Assembly (NCBI GenBank): GCA_946221765.1
Contig: CAMIMK010000078.1
Coordinates: forward strand, 1 to 10,931
Source: an uncultured Rhodovulum sp.
GTDB taxonomy: Bacteria; Pseudomonadota; Alphaproteobacteria; Rhodobacterales; Rhodobacteraceae
Length of the DNA: 10,931 nt
Direction of reading: 5' to 3'
Numbering within the stretch: the stretch's first letter is position 1; each line of letters opens with the position of its first letter. The position numbers and the translations under genes were made by a program. Below the pieces are notes generated by a model that did no database searches, had not been told where the DNA came from, and was given only the letters and a program-made list of their open reading frames with translations. Below, piece by piece: positions 1 through 6,377 of this stretch.

Positions 1-71
1 GTGTTGCAGCCGATCGAGCCGGTCGCGCCGAAGACGCTGACGCGGCGGCGCCCGCCGCTCAGGTCAGCCAT
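1..71 (-). CDS. dxr: 1-deoxy-D-xylulose 5-phosphate reductoisomerase, N-terminal fragment (runs off left edge)
   Basis: Only the first 23 codons are in the window. They read MADLSGGRRRVSVFGATGSI and onward into GCNT. The RRVSVFGATGSIG stretch is the NADPH-binding Rossmann start typical of DXP reductoisomerase, which makes 2-C-methyl-D-erythritol 4-phosphate in the non-mevalonate isoprenoid pathway in the cytoplasm. The ATG lies at 71..69 and overlaps the end of cdsA by 8 bp. A GGGAGGGGG Shine-Dalgarno about 5-8 nt upstream sits inside the cdsA coding region. The gene directly follows uppS and cdsA, the standard bacterial order. The GATGSIGxNT motif normally has Q where C is seen here. The identification rests on this short N-terminus plus context. 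Confidence 0.9.
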   Translation of the reverse strand, partial: MADLSGGRRRVSVFGATGSIGCN

Positions 72-873
72 GGAAGCCCCCTCCCAGCAGCGCCATCAGG
101 CCCATTGCCCAGGCGGCGCCGGCAATGCCGTCGAGACGGTCGAGGAGGCCCCCATGACCGGGGATGAGATGGCTCGCGTCCTTGACCCCGAACCGCCGCT
201 TGGTGGCGGATTCAAGCAGGTCGCCCGCCTGCGAGGCGAGGCCGAGCACCAGGCTCTGCCCCAGCGTCGAGCCAAGGCCCCAGCCGGCGACGAGCGCGCA
301 GATGCCGCCGACGACGAGCGCCGCGCCGAGCCCCCCCAGCGCGCCCGACCAGGTCTTTCCCGGACTGACCGCCGGCCAGAGCTTCGGCCCGCCAAGGGTC
401 CGCCCGGTGAAATAGGCGCCCACATCCGCGGCCGCGACGACGAGGACCAGCCAGAGCACGGCCCCGGCGCCCGCCCCGATCCGCAGCCCGAGCAGCAGGC
501 AGAGCGCACCCACCATGTAGAGGGAGCCGAGGGCCAGCCAGGCCGCGCCGCGCGGCGCCAGCATCGCCACCACCCAGCCGCCGGTCGCAAGCGCCACGAG
601 ACCGAACCCGGCCCCCGAACTCGCCGTCAGGGCGACGGCCACCCCGGCGGCCCCCCCGAGCGCGAGCAGGCCCTGCGCCAGCATCCGGCCATCGCCCGTC
701 ACCATGCGATGCAGTTCCCAGAGCCCGACGAGGGACAGCGCCAGCACGAAGAGCGCCGCCACCCAGCCGCCGAGCCAGGCCGCCAGCACGGCCAGCGCCC
801 CGAGCGCGAGGCCGGCGCCGATCCGGGGCCCGAGGTCGGCGAACCGGCCCGCGCCTGTCCCGCCTGCGGTCAT
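64..873 (-). CDS. cdsA: Phosphatidate cytidylyltransferase (CDP-diglyceride synthase)
   Basis: 269 aa integral membrane enzyme that makes CDP-diacylglycerol from phosphatidic acid and CTP, the branch point of phospholipid synthesis. The family signature is complete near the C-terminus (residues about 222-248: SATKRR, then VKDASHLIPGHGGLLDRLD). The conserved SPGKTWSG lies at about 170-177, after GAYFTGRTLGG. Most of the rest is hydrophobic Ala/Leu/Gly/Val segments consistent with several membrane helices. I chose the ATG at 873..871 because it overlaps the uppS stop as ATGA. An open frame reaches back to 999 but that extension lies wholly inside uppS. No clear Shine-Dalgarno precedes the chosen ATG, so translation is probably coupled to uppS. 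The gene ends in an 8-bp overlap with dxr. Length is at the short end of the family. Confidence 0.95.
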   Translation of the reverse strand: MTAGGTGAGRFADLGPRIGAGLALGALAVLAAWLGGWVAALFVLALSLVGLWELHRMVTGDGRMLAQGLLALGGAAGVAVALTASSGAGFGLVALATGGWVVAMLAPRGAAWLALGSLYMVGALCLLLGLRIGAGAGAVLWLVLVVAAADVGAYFTGRTLGGPKLWPAVSPGKTWSGALGGLGAALVVGGICALVAGWGLGSTLGQSLVLGLASQAGDLLESATKRRFGVKDASHLIPGHGGLLDRLDGIAGAAWAMGLMALLGGGFHG

Positions 874-1601
874 CCGGCGAGGGCGCCGAACCGCCGCTCG
901 CGCCGTCCGAAGCCGCGCACCTGTGCCGCGAAGAGGTCCGGGGTGAAGTCGGGCCACCGGGTCTCGACGAAGGCGAATTCGGAATAGGCCGCCTGCCACG
1001 GCAGGAAGCCCGAGACGCGGAACTCGCCCGAGGTGCGGATGATGAGGTCCGGGTCCGGCAGGCCGGCGGTGTCGAGATGCGCCTCGACCGTCGCCTCGGT
1101 GATGGCCGCGGGCTCGATCTGCCCGGCAGCGACCGCCGCGGCGATCCGGCGGGTGGCCCGCACCAGTTCGTCCCGGCCGCCATAGTTGATCGCGACGGTC
1201 AGGTGCAGCTGGTCGTTGCCGGTCGTCTGCGCCTCCAGGCCCGCCATCAGCGCCTGCAGATCGGCATCGAGCCGCTCGCGCCCGCCGATGAAGCGCACGC
1301 GGACGCCCTCGGCCACCAGCCGGGCGCCCTCCTTCTTGATGTAGCGCCGGAAGAGCCGCATCAGCCCGATGACCTCGGCCGCCGGCCGCTTCCAGTTCTC
1401 GGTCGAGAAGGCGAAGAGGGTGAGATGGCTCACGCCGAGCTTCGGGCAGGCCTCGACGACCTCGCGCACGCGATCGGCGCCACGCTTGTGCCCGTGCAGC
1501 CGGGGCAGGCCCCGGCTTTCGGCCCAGCGGCCGTTCCCGTCCATGATGACGGCGACATGCGCCGGCCCCTGATCCGCCGAAGACCGCTCGCCACCCAGCA
1601 T
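870..1601 (-). CDS. uppS: Isoprenyl transferase (undecaprenyl diphosphate synthase)
   Basis: 243 aa cis-prenyltransferase that elongates farnesyl diphosphate with isopentenyl diphosphate to C55 undecaprenyl diphosphate, the lipid carrier for peptidoglycan and surface polysaccharides. Visible motifs are MDGNGRWA at 20-27 (D21 equals the catalytic Asp of the family), FSTENW at 65-70, INYGGRDE at about 138-145 and RTSGEFRVSGFLPWQAAYSE at 189-208 (R189, R195, S197 and E208 are the conserved diphosphate/Mg site residues). An in-frame TTG at 1637 would add 12 residues. I chose the ATG at 1601..1599 because a clear GAGGTGA lies 7 nt upstream of it. It follows frr after a 39-bp gap and overlaps cdsA by 4 bp. 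Confidence 0.95.
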   Translation of the reverse strand: MLGGERSSADQGPAHVAVIMDGNGRWAESRGLPRLHGHKRGADRVREVVEACPKLGVSHLTLFAFSTENWKRPAAEVIGLMRLFRRYIKKEGARLVAEGVRVRFIGGRERLDADLQALMAGLEAQTTGNDQLHLTVAINYGGRDELVRATRRIAAAVAAGQIEPAAITEATVEAHLDTAGLPDPDLIIRTSGEFRVSGFLPWQAAYSEFAFVETRWPDFTPDLFAAQVRGFGRRERRFGALAG

Positions 1602-1608
1602 GCCCAGT

Positions 1609-1615
1609 TCACCTC
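1609..1615 (-). promoter_or_regulatory. Shine-Dalgarno of uppS
   Basis: GAGGTGA on the minus strand, ending 7 nt before the ATG at 1601. It decides the uppS start in favour of this ATG over the in-frame TTG at 1637. Confidence 0.75.
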
Positions 1616-1640
1616 TTACACGAATAAACGCCTTCAAGCG

Positions 1641-2207
1641 TCAGATTTGCATGATTTCTTCTTGTTTCGAACTCAGCGCCGCGTCGATCTTGCCGATGGC
1701 CGCATCCGTGGCTTCCTGAATCGCGTCGTGCCAGAACTTCTGGTCGTCCTCGGCCATGCCGGCAGCCTTGGCCTTCTTGATCTGGTCCATGCCGTCCCGC
1801 CGGACGTTGCGGACCGCGACCCGGGCATGCTCGGCATACTGGCCCGCGACCTTGGCCAGATCGCGCCGCCGCTCCTCGTTGAGCTCGGGGATCGGCAGGC
1901 GCAGGATGGTGCCATCCATCTGCGGGTTGATCCCGAGGCCGGAGTTGCGGATCGCCTTGTCGACGGCGTTGACGAGCGCCTTGTCCCAGACGTTGATCAG
2001 CACCATCCGCGGCTCGGGCACCGTGACCGTGCCGAGCTGGTTGATCGGCATCGGGCTGCCATAGGCTTCCACCGTCACCGGATCGAGCATCGAGGCCGAG
2101 GCCCGCCCGGTCCTGAGCGACGCGAATTCGGTGCGCAGCGCATTCAATGCGCCGTCCATGCGCTTCTCAAGCGCGCCAAGGTCGATCTCCTCATCGGACA
2201 TCTGCAT
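1641..2207 (-). CDS. frr: Ribosome recycling factor
   Basis: 188 aa, close to the usual 185. RRF works with EF-G to split post-termination ribosomes. The sequence covers the whole family: the N-terminal helix with LEKRMDGALNALRTEFASLRTGRAS, the domain II segment with VTVEAYGSPMPINQLGTVTVPEPR, and the C-terminal helices with RLPIPELNEERRRDLAKVA and AVRNVRRDGMD. Two in-frame ATGs are possible, at 2207 (MQMSDEE) and 2201 (MSDEE). A GGGGGAGGAG purine run ends 3 nt before the first and 9 nt before the second, so either is possible; the first is given. It follows pyrH after 23 bp and so is almost certainly co-transcribed and partly coupled with it. Confidence 0.96.
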   Translation of the reverse strand: MQMSDEEIDLGALEKRMDGALNALRTEFASLRTGRASASMLDPVTVEAYGSPMPINQLGTVTVPEPRMVLINVWDKALVNAVDKAIRNSGLGINPQMDGTILRLPIPELNEERRRDLAKVAGQYAEHARVAVRNVRRDGMDQIKKAKAAGMAEDDQKFWHDAIQEATDAAIGKIDAALSSKQEEIMQI

Positions 2208-2230
2208 CTTCTCCTCCCCCGGTCTCTGCC

Positions 2231-2983
2231 TCAGCCGGGTTCAACAATGGTGAATCGTCCCTCGCCACGGACGATTCCGACAAGCCCGTTCGGCGTGTCG
2301 AGCGAAAAGACAATGATCGGCAGGCGATTGTCCCGTGCAAGGGCAATGGCGGTCGAATCCATCACCTTCAGGTTCTTCGCGAGCGCCACGTCATAGCTTA
2401 CCCGATCGTACCGCTTGGCATCCGGGTTCTTCTTCGGATCGCTGTCGTAGACGCCATCGACCTGCGTGCCCTTGAACAGCGCCTCGCAGCCCATCTCGCT
2501 GGCGCGCAGCGTCGCGGCGGTGTCGGTGGTGAAATAGGGGTTGCCGGTCCCGGCGGCGAAGATCACCACCCGGCCCTTTTCCAGGTGCCGGACGGCCCGG
2601 CGGCGGATGTAGGGCTCGCAGACCTGTGCCATCGGGATCGCCGACAGCACGCGCGTGTAGATGCCGCGGCTCTCCAGCGCCGACTGCATGGCGAGGGCGT
2701 TCATCACGGTCGCCAGCATGCCCATGTAGTCGGCGGTCGTGCGCTCCATGCCCTGCGCGCTGCCCTGCAGCCCGCGGAAGATGTTGCCGCCGCCAATGAC
2801 GAGGGAGATCTCGACGCCGATGTCGTGCAGCGCCTTCACCTCGTCGGCGATGCGGCCCACGGTGGGCGGGTGCAGGCCGTACTGGCCGGGGCCCATCAGC
2901 GCCTCGCCGGACAGTTTCAGCATGATGCGCCGGTAGGAGGGGCGCGGAACCGGGGTCACGGGAATCGCCTGCCCGTCCGTCAT
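2231..2983 (-). CDS. pyrH: UMP kinase (uridylate kinase)
   Basis: 250 aa cytoplasmic amino-acid-kinase-fold enzyme that phosphorylates UMP to UDP. Landmarks are LKLSGEAL at 22-29, GGGNIFRG at 64-71, the ERTTADYMGMLATVMN region at about 80-95, GTGNPYFTTDTAA at 145-157 and DGVYDSDPKK at 176-185. These are all hallmark bacterial PyrH motifs. The first 16 or so residues before YRRIMLKLSGE are a family-variable extension. The ATG at 2983 has AGGAGG 9 nt upstream. It lies 193 bp after tsf, a gap holding a hairpin and a possible promoter, and 23 bp before frr. Confidence 0.97.
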   Translation of the reverse strand: MTDGQAIPVTPVPRPSYRRIMLKLSGEALMGPGQYGLHPPTVGRIADEVKALHDIGVEISLVIGGGNIFRGLQGSAQGMERTTADYMGMLATVMNALAMQSALESRGIYTRVLSAIPMAQVCEPYIRRRAVRHLEKGRVVIFAAGTGNPYFTTDTAATLRASEMGCEALFKGTQVDGVYDSDPKKNPDAKRYDRVSYDVALAKNLKVMDSTAIALARDNRLPIIVFSLDTPNGLVGIVRGEGRFTIVEPG

Positions 2984-3015
2984 TGCCTCAAGCCTCCTGC
3001 CCGTCGCCCGGGCGC

Positions 3016-3044
3016 AAAATGGCGTAATCCGGGTAGGGATTCAA
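3016..3044 (-). promoter_or_regulatory. Possible internal promoter for pyrH-frr-uppS-cdsA-dxr
   Basis: On the minus strand TTGAAT (3044..3039, 4/6 to the -35 consensus) is followed after 17 bp by CATTTT (3021..3016, 3/6 to the -10). The site is 33 bp or more upstream of the pyrH ATG. The match is weak and the call depends mainly on correct spacing and on lying in the widest gap of the cluster. Confidence 0.25.
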
Positions 3045-3054
3045 CGCGAATCCC
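3036..3054. repeat. Perfect inverted repeat upstream of pyrH
   Basis: GGGATTC (3036-3042), spacer AACGC, GAATCCC (3048-3054): a perfect 7-bp dyad with a 5-bp spacer, total 19 bp. It is not followed by a T-run, and it overlaps the putative pyrH -35 element, so an operator is a possible reading. A short RNA hairpin is the alternative. Confidence 0.5.
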
Positions 3055-3155
3055 GCAGCGGCCGCCGGCAGTTCGCAATCGCGTCATGACTGCAACGCCC
3101 GGCTGGCCCGGGCCGGTCCCGCGCCGCGCCCGGACGGCGGGGCGGAGGGGACCGG

Positions 3156-3173
3156 CGGGGGCAAAGGCCCCCG
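3156..3173 (-). terminator. Hairpin just downstream of tsf
   Basis: CGGGGGC pairs perfectly with GCCCCCG around a 4-nt loop, starting 3-4 bp after the tsf stop. There is no U-tract. The RNA that follows is strongly C-rich (CCGGTCCCCTCCGCCCCGCC), which would suit Rho-dependent termination or 3'-end protection better than intrinsic termination. Confidence 0.4.
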
Positions 3174-3176
3174 GTA

Positions 3177-4052
3177 TCAGCGGCCGGCGGTCTTCGCGAC
3201 TTCGGCCGCGAAATCCTCGACTTCCTTCTCGATGCCCTCGCCGACGGCAAGGCGGGCAAAGCCCACCACCTCGACGCCGGCCTTCTTGGCGGCTTCGCCG
3301 ACGCTCACGTCGGGGTCGAGCACGAACTTCTGCTTCAGGAGGGTGACCTCCTCGAAGAACTTGTTCATCCGGCCGACGATCATCTTCTCGATCACGCCCT
3401 CGGGCTTGCCGCTCTCGCGGGCCTGCTCGGTCAGGACGTTCTTCTCGCGCTCGACGAGCGCGGGATCGAGGTCGGCCTCGGACAGCGACGCCGGGCTCGT
3501 CGCGGCGATGTGCATCGCGATCTGCTTGCCGATGCCGGTGTCCGTGCCCTTCAGCGCGACGAGCACGCCGATCTTGCCGAGGCCGTCGGCGACCGCGTTG
3601 TGGACGTAGGAGGCGACGCTGTCGCCCTCGACGGCCACCATGCGGCGCACATGCATGTTCTCGCCGATGGTGGCGACCTTCTCGGTCACGACTTCCTCGA
3701 CGGTCTTCTCGCCGAGCTTCGCGCCCTTCAGGGCCTCGATGTCGGCCACGCCGGTCGCCACTTCGGCGATGGCACGCACGGTCGCCTGGAAGTCCGAGTT
3801 CCGGGCCACGAAGTCGGTCTCGGAATTCACCTCGACCGCCACGCCGACGCCGTCCTTGACGGCGACGCCGACCAGGCCCTCGGCCGCGGTCCGGCCCGAC
3901 TTCTTCGCCGCCTTGGCGAGGCCCTTGGTCCGCAGCCAGTCGATGGCCGCCTCCATGTCGCCGTTCGTCTCGGTCAGCGCCCTCTTGGCGTCCATCATGC
4001 CCGCGCCGGAGGCGTCGCGCAGTTCCTTCACCATCGTCGCGGTGATCGACAT
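3177..4052 (-). CDS. tsf: Translation elongation factor Ts
   Basis: 291 aa guanine nucleotide exchange factor for EF-Tu. The N-terminal UBA-like domain reads MSITATMVKELRDASGAGMM with DAKRAL (1-26). The family signature core TDFVARN lies at 79-85, where the conserved TDF contacts EF-Tu. The C-terminal half carries LAMHIAA-type sequence (IAMHIAATSP) and the GKPEGVIEKMIVGRMNKFFEE segment. Length fits the family (E. coli 283). I chose the ATG at 4052 because AGGAG lies 6 nt upstream and homologues begin at this point; an in-frame start at 4073 would add 7 unconserved residues and lose this Shine-Dalgarno. It follows rpsB after 87 bp. Confidence 0.97.
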   Translation of the reverse strand: MSITATMVKELRDASGAGMMDAKRALTETNGDMEAAIDWLRTKGLAKAAKKSGRTAAEGLVGVAVKDGVGVAVEVNSETDFVARNSDFQATVRAIAEVATGVADIEALKGAKLGEKTVEEVVTEKVATIGENMHVRRMVAVEGDSVASYVHNAVADGLGKIGVLVALKGTDTGIGKQIAMHIAATSPASLSEADLDPALVEREKNVLTEQARESGKPEGVIEKMIVGRMNKFFEEVTLLKQKFVLDPDVSVGEAAKKAGVEVVGFARLAVGEGIEKEVEDFAAEVAKTAGR

Positions 4053-4080
4053 GATCGTCTCCTGATCCTTCAAGTCACAA

Positions 4081-4106
4081 GGACCGCGGGGGCATCCCCA
4101 CGGTCC
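4081..4106 (-). terminator. Intercistronic hairpin between rpsB and tsf
   Basis: Minus-strand GGACCGTGGGG and CCCCGCGGTCC form an 11-bp stem with one G-U pair and a 4-nt loop (ATGC), 34 bp after the rpsB stop and 28 bp before the tsf ATG. There is no long U-run after it (TTGTGACTTG). Probably an attenuator, partial terminator or RNA-processing/stability element that sets the S2 to EF-Ts ratio; the role is inferred. Confidence 0.6.
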
Positions 4107-4139
4107 GGCAGGTTCGGTCTCTTCGGGAAGCGGCGGGGC

Positions 4140-4919
4140 TCAGGCCTCGCTCGCAACCTCTTCCTCTTCGAGGAGGCCCTCTTCGCCGGGGGCATCCTCC
4201 ATCGCGCCGATGTCGATGCCGGCGGCACCCATCTGCGCGGACATGCCCTCGATCGCCGCGCGGGCGATCAGGTCGCAGTAGAGCACGATGGCGCGCGCCG
4301 CGTCGTCATTGCCGGGGATCGGATAGTCGATGCTGTCGGGCGACGAGTTGGTGTCGAGCACGGCGATCACCGGGATCCCGAGCTTCTTCGCCTCGAGGAT
4401 CGCGAGATCCTCCTTGTTGGTGTCGATGACGAAGAGCAGGTCCGGCACGCCACCCATGTCGCGGATGCCGCCGAGCGACTGCTGCAGCTTGGACTGCTCG
4501 CGCTCCAGCCCGAGCCGCTCCTTCTTGGTCAGGCCCTCGGCGCCGGTGGCGAGCTTCTCGTCGATCGCCTTCAGCCGGGCGATCGAGTTCGACACGGTCT
4601 TCCAGTTGGTGAGCGTGCCGCCCAGCCAGCGGTGGTTCATGTAATACTGCGCGCTCCGCTCGGCGGCATCGGCCACGGCCTTCTGGGCCTGGCGCTTGGT
4701 GCCGACGAAGAGGATGCGGCCGCCCTTGGCCACGGTCGCCTGAACGGCCGCGAGCGCCTGGTCGAGGAGCGGCACGGTCTGGGTCAGGTCGAGGATGTGG
4801 ATGCCGTTGCGGTCGCCGTAGATGTACGGCGCCATGCGCGGGTTCCAGCGGTGGGTCTGGTGGCCGAAGTGGACGCCGGCTTCGAGCAGCTGGCGCAGGG
4901 TGAATTCGGGCAGAGACAT
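4140..4919 (-). CDS. rpsB: 30S ribosomal protein S2
   Basis: 259 aa S2 protein of the small ribosomal subunit. Motifs include LLEAGVHFGHQTHRWNPRM (11-29), DLTQTV (44-49), FVGTKRQAQ (71-79), NHRWLGGTLTNW (95-106) and the PDLLFVIDTNKEDLAILEAKKLGIPV segment. The C-terminus is an acidic tail (EDAPGEEGLLEEEEVASEA). The frame stays open to 5105, but the start at 4919 is chosen because MSLPEFTLRQLLEAG is the conserved N-terminus and AAGGAAG lies about 7-9 nt upstream. First gene of the rpsB-tsf-pyrH-frr-uppS-cdsA-dxr cluster. Confidence 0.97.
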   Translation of the reverse strand: MSLPEFTLRQLLEAGVHFGHQTHRWNPRMAPYIYGDRNGIHILDLTQTVPLLDQALAAVQATVAKGGRILFVGTKRQAQKAVADAAERSAQYYMNHRWLGGTLTNWKTVSNSIARLKAIDEKLATGAEGLTKKERLGLEREQSKLQQSLGGIRDMGGVPDLLFVIDTNKEDLAILEAKKLGIPVIAVLDTNSSPDSIDYPIPGNDDAARAIVLYCDLIARAAIEGMSAQMGAAGIDIGAMEDAPGEEGLLEEEEVASEA

Positions 4920-4987
4920 CTGCGGTCTTCCTTTTCCGGTTTCGCCTCGGACGGGGAGAAGAGGCAGCCGCCCCAACCGGTGGACCC

Positions 4988-5006
4988 CCGGGGATGTTTC
5001 CCCCGG
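4988..5006 (-). other. Short hairpin in the rpsB leader
   Basis: CCGGGG (4988-4993) pairs with CCCCGG (5001-5006) around a 7-nt loop, about 70-87 nt upstream of the rpsB start and inside the transcript expected from the promoter at 5048-5076. Ribosomal protein operons are often controlled by structured leaders that bind the encoded protein (known for S2 in E. coli). Whether this hairpin is such a site cannot be told from one sequence. Confidence 0.3.
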
Positions 5007-5047
5007 AACGCCGCGACCCCGCCCTGTGGATTTCACGAAGTGCGGCG

Positions 5048-5076
5048 CACATATCCGCTTTGCCCGCAGTTGGCAA
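5048..5076 (-). promoter_or_regulatory. Probable sigma-70 promoter of the rpsB operon
   Basis: Minus-strand TTGCCA (5076..5071, 5/6 to -35) and TATGTG (5053..5048, 3/6 to -10) are separated by exactly 17 bp. Transcription would start near 5041 and give a leader of about 120 nt. It lies after the hairpin that ends the upstream transporter operon, as expected for the start of a new transcription unit. Confidence 0.45.
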
Positions 5077-5143
5077 GCCCGGAGACCGCGCGCCTTCGGG
5101 GCCACGGACGATCGGCGCAGGTCCGGGTGTCGGCGCAGGCGCC

Positions 5144-5166
5144 GCGGGCCGGGAGACCCGGCCCGC
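5144..5166 (-). terminator. Strong hairpin ending the chvE-gguAB operon
   Basis: GCGGGCCGGG and CCCGGCCCGC form a perfect 10-bp all-GC stem with a 3-nt loop (AGA on the plus strand). It begins 8 bp after the gguB stop codon. No U-tract follows, which is common for GC-rich alphaproteobacteria. It probably terminates or protects the 3' end of the transporter mRNA and insulates the rpsB promoter. Confidence 0.6.
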
Positions 5167-5174
5167 CCGCAGGC

Positions 5175-6377
5175 TCAGGCCTGCTTGTTCTTGTTGTAGA
5201 CGTCGAAGATGACCGCCGCCAGCAGCACCAGCCCCTTGATCACCTGCTGGTAGTCGATGCCGATGCCGAGGATCGACATGCCGTTGTTCATCACGCCCAT
5301 GATGAAGGCACCGACCACCGCGCCGACCACCGTGCCGGAGCCGCCCGACATCGAGGCGCCGCCGATGAAGACCGCGGCGATCACGTCGAGCTCGAAGCCC
5401 ACCCCCGCCTTGGGCGTCGCGGTGTTGAGCCGCGCGGCGAAGATGAGGCCGGCGAGCGCCGCCAGCATCCCCATGTTGCAGAAGGCGAGGAAGGTCAGCC
5501 GCTCGGTGGCGATGCCCGAGAGCTTCGCCGCCTTCTCGTTGCCGCCGATCGCATAGACACGCCGCCCCACCGTCGTCGACGTGGTCAGGAACATGTAGGC
5601 CGAGACCAGCACCGCCATGGTGATGAGCACGTTCGGCAGGCCCCGGTAGGTCGCGAGCAGCCAGGAGATGTAGAGGAAGGCGGCTGTCACCAGCAGGTTC
5701 TTGGCGATGAAGACCGGCGTCGGCTCGTCCTCGATCCCGTATTTCTGCCGCTTCGCCCGGCTGCGCACCGACAGCCACAGGATCGCCGCCGCCGCCAGGG
5801 CGCCGAGCACGAAGGCGGTGAGATTCGGCTTGCCGCTGCCGAGGAGGTCGGGGATGAAGCCCGTCGACAGGAGCTGGAAGCCCTTCGGGAACGGCCCGAC
5901 CGACTGCCCGGCCAGAAGCCAGAGCGTCAGCCCGCGAAAGACCAGCATCCCCGCCAGCGTCACGATGAAGGACGGAATCCGCCAGTAGGCGATCCAGTAG
6001 CCCTGGACTGCGCCGATCCCGATCCCCGCCGCCAGCGACAGGACGATGACGACCACCGTCGGCAGCTGCCAGTTCACCAGCATCACCGCGGCCAGCGCCC
6101 CGATGAAGCCTGCCACCGAGCCGACGCTCAGGTCGATATGGCCCATCACGATGACGAGCAGCATGCCGAGCGCCATGATGATGATGTAGCTGTTCTGCAG
6201 GAACAGGTTCGTCAGGTTGACCGGGCGCAGCAGCGTGCCGTCCGTCATCACCTGGAAGAAGATCATGATCACGACGAGCGCGATCAGGATGCTGTATTCC
6301 CGCACGTTGCTCTGCAGGTAGCTCGCAAGCGTCGGCTTCTCCGCCGCGGGCCTCCCGCCTCCGGTCGCCTCGGTCAC
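5175..6377 (-). CDS. gguB: Multiple-monosaccharide ABC transporter permease (GguB/MmsB type)
   Basis: 400 aa inner-membrane permease of the ribose/xylose/ChvE class (BPD_transp_2 fold). After a polar N-terminus (1-27) come many hydrophobic spans, roughly at 28-44, 62-80, 84-103, 106-122, 134-156, 186-204, 225-242, 248-265, 295-315, 332-365 and 375-392. The cytoplasmic coupling loop typical of the family is seen as GRRVYAIGGNEKAAKLSGI at about 271-289. MALGMLLVIVMGHIDLSVGS (68-87) is the highly conserved family segment. It starts with GTG at 6377; GTGA overlaps the gguA stop by 4 bp, and GGGGAGG lies 7 nt upstream. Last gene of the operon, followed by a strong hairpin. Substrate is inferred from the ChvE-like binding protein. 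Confidence 0.92.
   Translation of the reverse strand: MTEATGGGRPAAEKPTLASYLQSNVREYSILIALVVIMIFFQVMTDGTLLRPVNLTNLFLQNSYIIIMALGMLLVIVMGHIDLSVGSVAGFIGALAAVMLVNWQLPTVVVIVLSLAAGIGIGAVQGYWIAYWRIPSFIVTLAGMLVFRGLTLWLLAGQSVGPFPKGFQLLSTGFIPDLLGSGKPNLTAFVLGALAAAAILWLSVRSRAKRQKYGIEDEPTPVFIAKNLLVTAAFLYISWLLATYRGLPNVLITMAVLVSAYMFLTTSTTVGRRVYAIGGNEKAAKLSGIATERLTFLAFCNMGMLAALAGLIFAARLNTATPKAGVGFELDVIAAVFIGGASMSGGSGTVVGAVVGAFIMGVMNNGMSILGIGIDYQQVIKGLVLLAAVIFDVYNKNKQA

Larger units (their letters stand above)
2984..3176 (-). other. tsf-pyrH intergenic region
   Basis: 193 bp without a gene. Read on the minus strand it holds a 7-bp hairpin just after the tsf stop, then a C-rich stretch (complement of the G-rich run at 3139-3161). 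Next comes a perfect 7-bp inverted repeat (3036-3054) overlapping a weak sigma-70-like promoter, then the pyrH Shine-Dalgarno. The composition suggests partial termination after tsf and re-initiation before pyrH; this is inference. Confidence 0.5.

Noticed and set aside
1077..2396. Plus-strand open frame of about 440 codons opposite uppS, frr and pyrH
   Set aside because: It is a shadow of three conserved genes, with no family resemblance.
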